A DNA stretch of 6,858 bases from contig CAKZPJ010000033.1 in assembly GCA_937138955.1 (NCBI GenBank), positions 1 to 6,858 on the forward strand. Reading direction: 5' to 3'. The position numbers were made by a program, and so were the translations under genes. Position 1 is the first letter of the stretch. Every line of letters begins with the position of its first letter. Shown here in pieces: positions 4,695 through 6,858 of this stretch. The notes below the pieces were generated by a model. That model ran no database searches. It saw only the letters and a list, made by a program, of their open reading frames with translations, and was not told the DNA's origin. The stretch comes from an uncultured Flammeovirgaceae bacterium. Lineage in GTDB: Bacteria > Bacteroidota > Bacteroidia > Cytophagales > Cyclobacteriaceae.

Positions 4695-6536
4695 GTGAAA
4701 GAACATACATCTACTGATTATCCGCCGATTGAAAATTACGGTGTAGTGGGTAATTTACATACTGTAGCCCTGGTTGGCATTCATGGGTCGGTCGACTTCA
4801 TGTGTTTTCCCCGCTTCGATTCGCCATCAATCTTTGCTTCGCTGCTCGATAAAGAGAAAGGGGGTAGCTTTCAGATTATTCCTCAGCTCAAAGATGTGGA
4901 TTATAAGCAGATGTATTTGCCGGAGACGAATGTGCTGCTTAGTCGTTTTCTAGCCTACGAAGGCATGGTAGAAATTACGGATTTTATGCCAGTACGGGAG
5001 ATAGAAAAAGAGTGCGTGCTGATTCGTAAGGTAACGGTGATTCGGGGTGAAGTAAACTTTAAGATGCGCTGCTGCCCTCGCTTTGACTACGCCCGCACCG
5101 AACACGAGGTGAGCCGGAATGATGAAAACGAAATTATTTTTGAGAGTCAGGGGGAAGATGGCACCATCTGTAAGCTACTGAGCGATGTGCCTCTCCAAGA
5201 AGATGGACAAGATGCCGAAGCTGAGTTTACGCTCAAAGAAAATGAATCGGTTAATTTTTTATGGATTGCCCTATCGGATAAAGATAGTGAATTACCCTTC
5301 GAAAATAAGCTATGCGACTTTGTAGAAGATAGCTTCCACGAAACGTTGAATTACTGGAAAAAGTGGGTGGGGAAATCTTCGTATAACGGTCGGTGGATGG
5401 ACATGATTCACCGTTCAGCCCTTACCCTCAAAATGCTGACCTCCTATCAATTTGGTTCACCAGTAGCCGCTGCTACGTTCGGGTTACCCGAGGAGATTGG
5501 TGGTTCTCGAAATTGGGATTATCGCTACACTTGGATTCGCGATGCCGCCTTTACTATGTACGCGTTCATTCGCCTAGGATTCACCCACGAAGCGGGTGAG
5601 TTTATGAAGTGGATACAGAAGCAGTTTGATAAGAATATCGATAAGAATCATGAGCTGCAACTGATGTACAGTATTGCAGGCAAATCAGATTTGATAGAAG
5701 AAGAACTGGATCATTTGGAAGGCTACAGCCAATCGCGCCCGGTACGCATTGGCAACGGAGCCTACGACCAGAAACAACTGGATATCTACGGCGAGCTGAT
5801 GGATAGTATCTATCTGTACGATAAGTATGGCGAACCCATAACCTACGATTTTTGGGAAAAGCTAGTTCATCTGATTGACTACGTTTGCGAACACTGGTCA
5901 GATGCTGATCACGGAATTTGGGAAGTGCGCTCGGGTGAGCAAGAGTTTCTGTATTCCCGAGTGATGTGTTGGGTAGCCATAGATCGCGCTATCCGATTGG
6001 CTGAAAAGCGTTCATTTCCCTATGATTGGGATCGATGGCGGAAAACCCGTAGCGAGATATTCGAGGACGTATACTACAACTTTTGGGATGAGGAACTGCA
6101 ATCGTTCGTACAGTATAAAGGCAGCAAGACGCTCGATGCTTCTACCTTGTTGATGCCGCTGGTGCGGTTTATCAGTCCGTATGATCCTCGCTGGGTGAAA
6201 ACCTTAGAAGCCATCGAAAAAGAACTGGTGACTGAAACGCTGGTTTATCGCTACAATAACCAGAAGTCAGACGATGGTATTGAAGGCGATGAAGGCACTT
6301 TTTCCATGTGTTCATTCTGGTACGTAGAATGCTTATGCCGGGGCGGACAAGTAGAAAAAGCACAGCTCTACTTTGAAAAAATGCTCGGCTACGCCAGCCA
6401 CCTCGGCCTGTATGCCGAAGAAATTGGATTAAGAGGCGAACAACTCGGTAATTTCCCCCAAGCATTTACGCACCTAGGCCTAATCAGTGCCGCCTTTGCC
6501 CTAAACCGGGAGCTCGAGAAAGCTAAAAAACCATAA
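4695..6536 (+). CDS. Glycoside hydrolase family 15 protein (glucoamylase/trehalase type)
   Basis: The protein has 613 residues. The start is GTG at 4695: an in-frame TAA lies at 4686-4688, only two codons upstream, and the conserved N-terminus YPPIENYGVVGNLHTVALVG (9-28) begins well before the first internal ATG, so a later start would truncate it. Residues 9 to about 215 form the N-terminal beta-sandwich of bacterial GH15 enzymes (GSVDFMCFPRFDSPSIFA at 31-48). The rest is the (alpha/alpha)6 barrel, with GGSRNWDYRYTWIRDAAF (269-286), IGNGAYDQKQLDIYGELMDS (352-371), HGIWEVR (406-412, E410 the likely general acid), GDEGTFSMCSFW (531-542) and LYAEEIGLRGEQLGNFPQAF (572-591, E575 or E576 the likely general base). 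No signal peptide is present, so it acts in the cytoplasm. The family releases glucose from alpha-glucan ends by inversion, or cleaves trehalose; the N-terminus resembles mycobacterial trehalase, but the substrate is not decided by sequence. The upstream SDR gene is a plausible partner. Confidence 0.93.
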   Translation: MKEHTSTDYPPIENYGVVGNLHTVALVGIHGSVDFMCFPRFDSPSIFASLLDKEKGGSFQIIPQLKDVDYKQMYLPETNVLLSRFLAYEGMVEITDFMPVREIEKECVLIRKVTVIRGEVNFKMRCCPRFDYARTEHEVSRNDENEIIFESQGEDGTICKLLSDVPLQEDGQDAEAEFTLKENESVNFLWIALSDKDSELPFENKLCDFVEDSFHETLNYWKKWVGKSSYNGRWMDMIHRSALTLKMLTSYQFGSPVAAATFGLPEEIGGSRNWDYRYTWIRDAAFTMYAFIRLGFTHEAGEFMKWIQKQFDKNIDKNHELQLMYSIAGKSDLIEEELDHLEGYSQSRPVRIGNGAYDQKQLDIYGELMDSIYLYDKYGEPITYDFWEKLVHLIDYVCEHWSDADHGIWEVRSGEQEFLYSRVMCWVAIDRAIRLAEKRSFPYDWDRWRKTRSEIFEDVYYNFWDEELQSFVQYKGSKTLDASTLLMPLVRFISPYDPRWVKTLEAIEKELVTETLVYRYNNQKSDDGIEGDEGTFSMCSFWYVECLCRGGQVEKAQLYFEKMLGYASHLGLYAEEIGLRGEQLGNFPQAFTHLGLISAAFALNRELEKAKKP

Positions 6537-6549
6537 GCTGACGAATGGT

Positions 6550-6569
6550 GTATCTGTATCTTCGTATCT
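6550..6569. repeat. GTATCT short repeats between GH15 and carboxypeptidase genes
   Basis: GTATCT occurs at 6550-6555, 6556-6561 and 6564-6569 in the 40-base gap. TATCT-T-CGTATCT (6557-6569) is, apart from one extra T, the reverse complement of AGATACGAGATA at 4533-4544, so the two spacers around the GH15 gene carry related micro-repeats in opposite orientation. No terminator for the GH15 gene is visible here, so read-through into the next gene is possible. Confidence 0.4.
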
Positions 6570-6576
6570 TTCCTGT

Positions 6577-6858
6577 ATGAAAGTACTAATTAGCCTAATA
6601 CTATCTATCGCCTCCACTTCATCATTTGCTCAAGGTTCCATTTCTTTTTCAGATAACTTCGGAGGAGGAAGTCTGGGGAAGGTTACTAAAGTGGATGATA
6701 ATCACTGGTGGTGTGCGGTAGAGGGGGAGTCTGATTCTGACAATCGGAACCGTCAGGCCAGTTGGTACTATTTCCGAGTAGAAGGAGTCAAAGGACAATC
6801 CATAACTATTGAGCTGACTGAACTATTGGGCGAATACAACTATAAACCCGGGGCGCAC
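6577..6858 (+). CDS. Secreted M14-type zinc carboxypeptidase, N-terminal part (3' end cut by window)
   Basis: There are 94 codons from the ATG at 6577, still open at the right edge. Residues 1-18 form a signal peptide (MKVLISLILSIASTSSFA, then QG); there is no lipobox cysteine, so the product is periplasmic or secreted. The following part (SISFSDNFGGGSLGKV, NRQASWYYFRVEGVKG at 57-72, LTELLGEYNYKPGAH at 80-94) matches the beta-sandwich domain that precedes the catalytic domain in the M14 carboxypeptidase branch related to cytosolic carboxypeptidases. The zinc ligands (HxxE...H) would lie beyond the window, so catalytic competence cannot be judged. The start is 40 bases after the GH15 stop, with no evident terminator between. 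The role is probably peptide degradation for nutrition; no functional tie to the GH15 gene is apparent. Confidence 0.78.
   Translation, partial: MKVLISLILSIASTSSFAQGSISFSDNFGGGSLGKVTKVDDNHWWCAVEGESDSDNRNRQASWYYFRVEGVKGQSITIELTELLGEYNYKPGAH

Noticed and set aside
6172..6465. Minus-strand 97-codon reading frame antisense to the GH15 gene.
   Set aside because: It is antisense to highly conserved GH15 motifs, is arginine-rich with no family likeness, and is best explained as a coding-strand shadow.
1..6858. A defence island, mobile element, CRISPR array or prophage as the hidden system.
   Set aside because: No nuclease, transposase, recombinase, toxin-antitoxin, phage or spacer-repeat structure was found on either strand. 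The genes belong to common metabolic and secretory families.

Overview
The window looks like chromosomal DNA of a member of the Bacteroidota, probably a Cytophagales-type marine or soil bacterium. The evidence is: a secreted protein that ends in the start of a type IX secretion (T9SS) C-terminal sorting domain; signal peptides ending in FAQ or IAQ; genes with no Shine-Dalgarno sequence; candidate -7 boxes of the TAnnTTTG type; and moderate GC. No tRNA, rRNA, CRISPR array, transposase or phage gene was seen. Placement below phylum level is inference.

Layout. (1) 1-1738, minus strand, cut by the left edge: a secreted right-handed beta-helix protein with a PA14 domain and the start of a T9SS sorting domain. 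(2) 1739-1943: gene-free, with three copies of AATATAGT. (3) 1944-2642, minus: a class I SAM-dependent methyltransferase. (4) 2643-2938: a 296-base gene-free stretch with a strong intrinsic terminator (oriented for the minus strand) only about 35 bases before the methyltransferase start, a good -7 promoter box, and overlapping ACTAGG palindromes. This looks like a regulated leader or a small-RNA locus. (5) 2939-3598, minus: a cytoplasmic YdcF/DUF218-family protein. (6) 3599-3721: divergent promoter region. (7) 3722-4522, plus: an SDR oxidoreductase closely resembling glucose 1-dehydrogenase. (8) 4523-4694: an intergenic patchwork of 7- and 8-base tandem micro-repeats. (9) 4695-6536, plus: a cytoplasmic GH15 glucoamylase/trehalase-type glycoside hydrolase starting at GTG. 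(10) 6577 to the right edge, plus: the N-terminal part of a secreted M14-type zinc carboxypeptidase.

How the genes fit together. The clearest functional link is the plus-strand pair: a GH15 enzyme that would release glucose from trehalose or an alpha-glucan inside the cell, next to a dehydrogenase that would oxidise glucose to gluconolactone. The minus-strand genes (YdcF-like, methyltransferase, beta-helix protein) point the same way but are separated by gaps of 205 and 296 bases with their own signals, so they are probably not one operon.

No obviously new multi-gene system is visible. The items most worth a second look are non-coding: the terminator/attenuator-like leader of the methyltransferase, the palindromes around its presumed promoter, and the heptad repeats before the GH15 gene. 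Several reading frames extend upstream to TTG codons; ATG starts supported by family resemblance were preferred, except for the GH15 gene, where only GTG fits.
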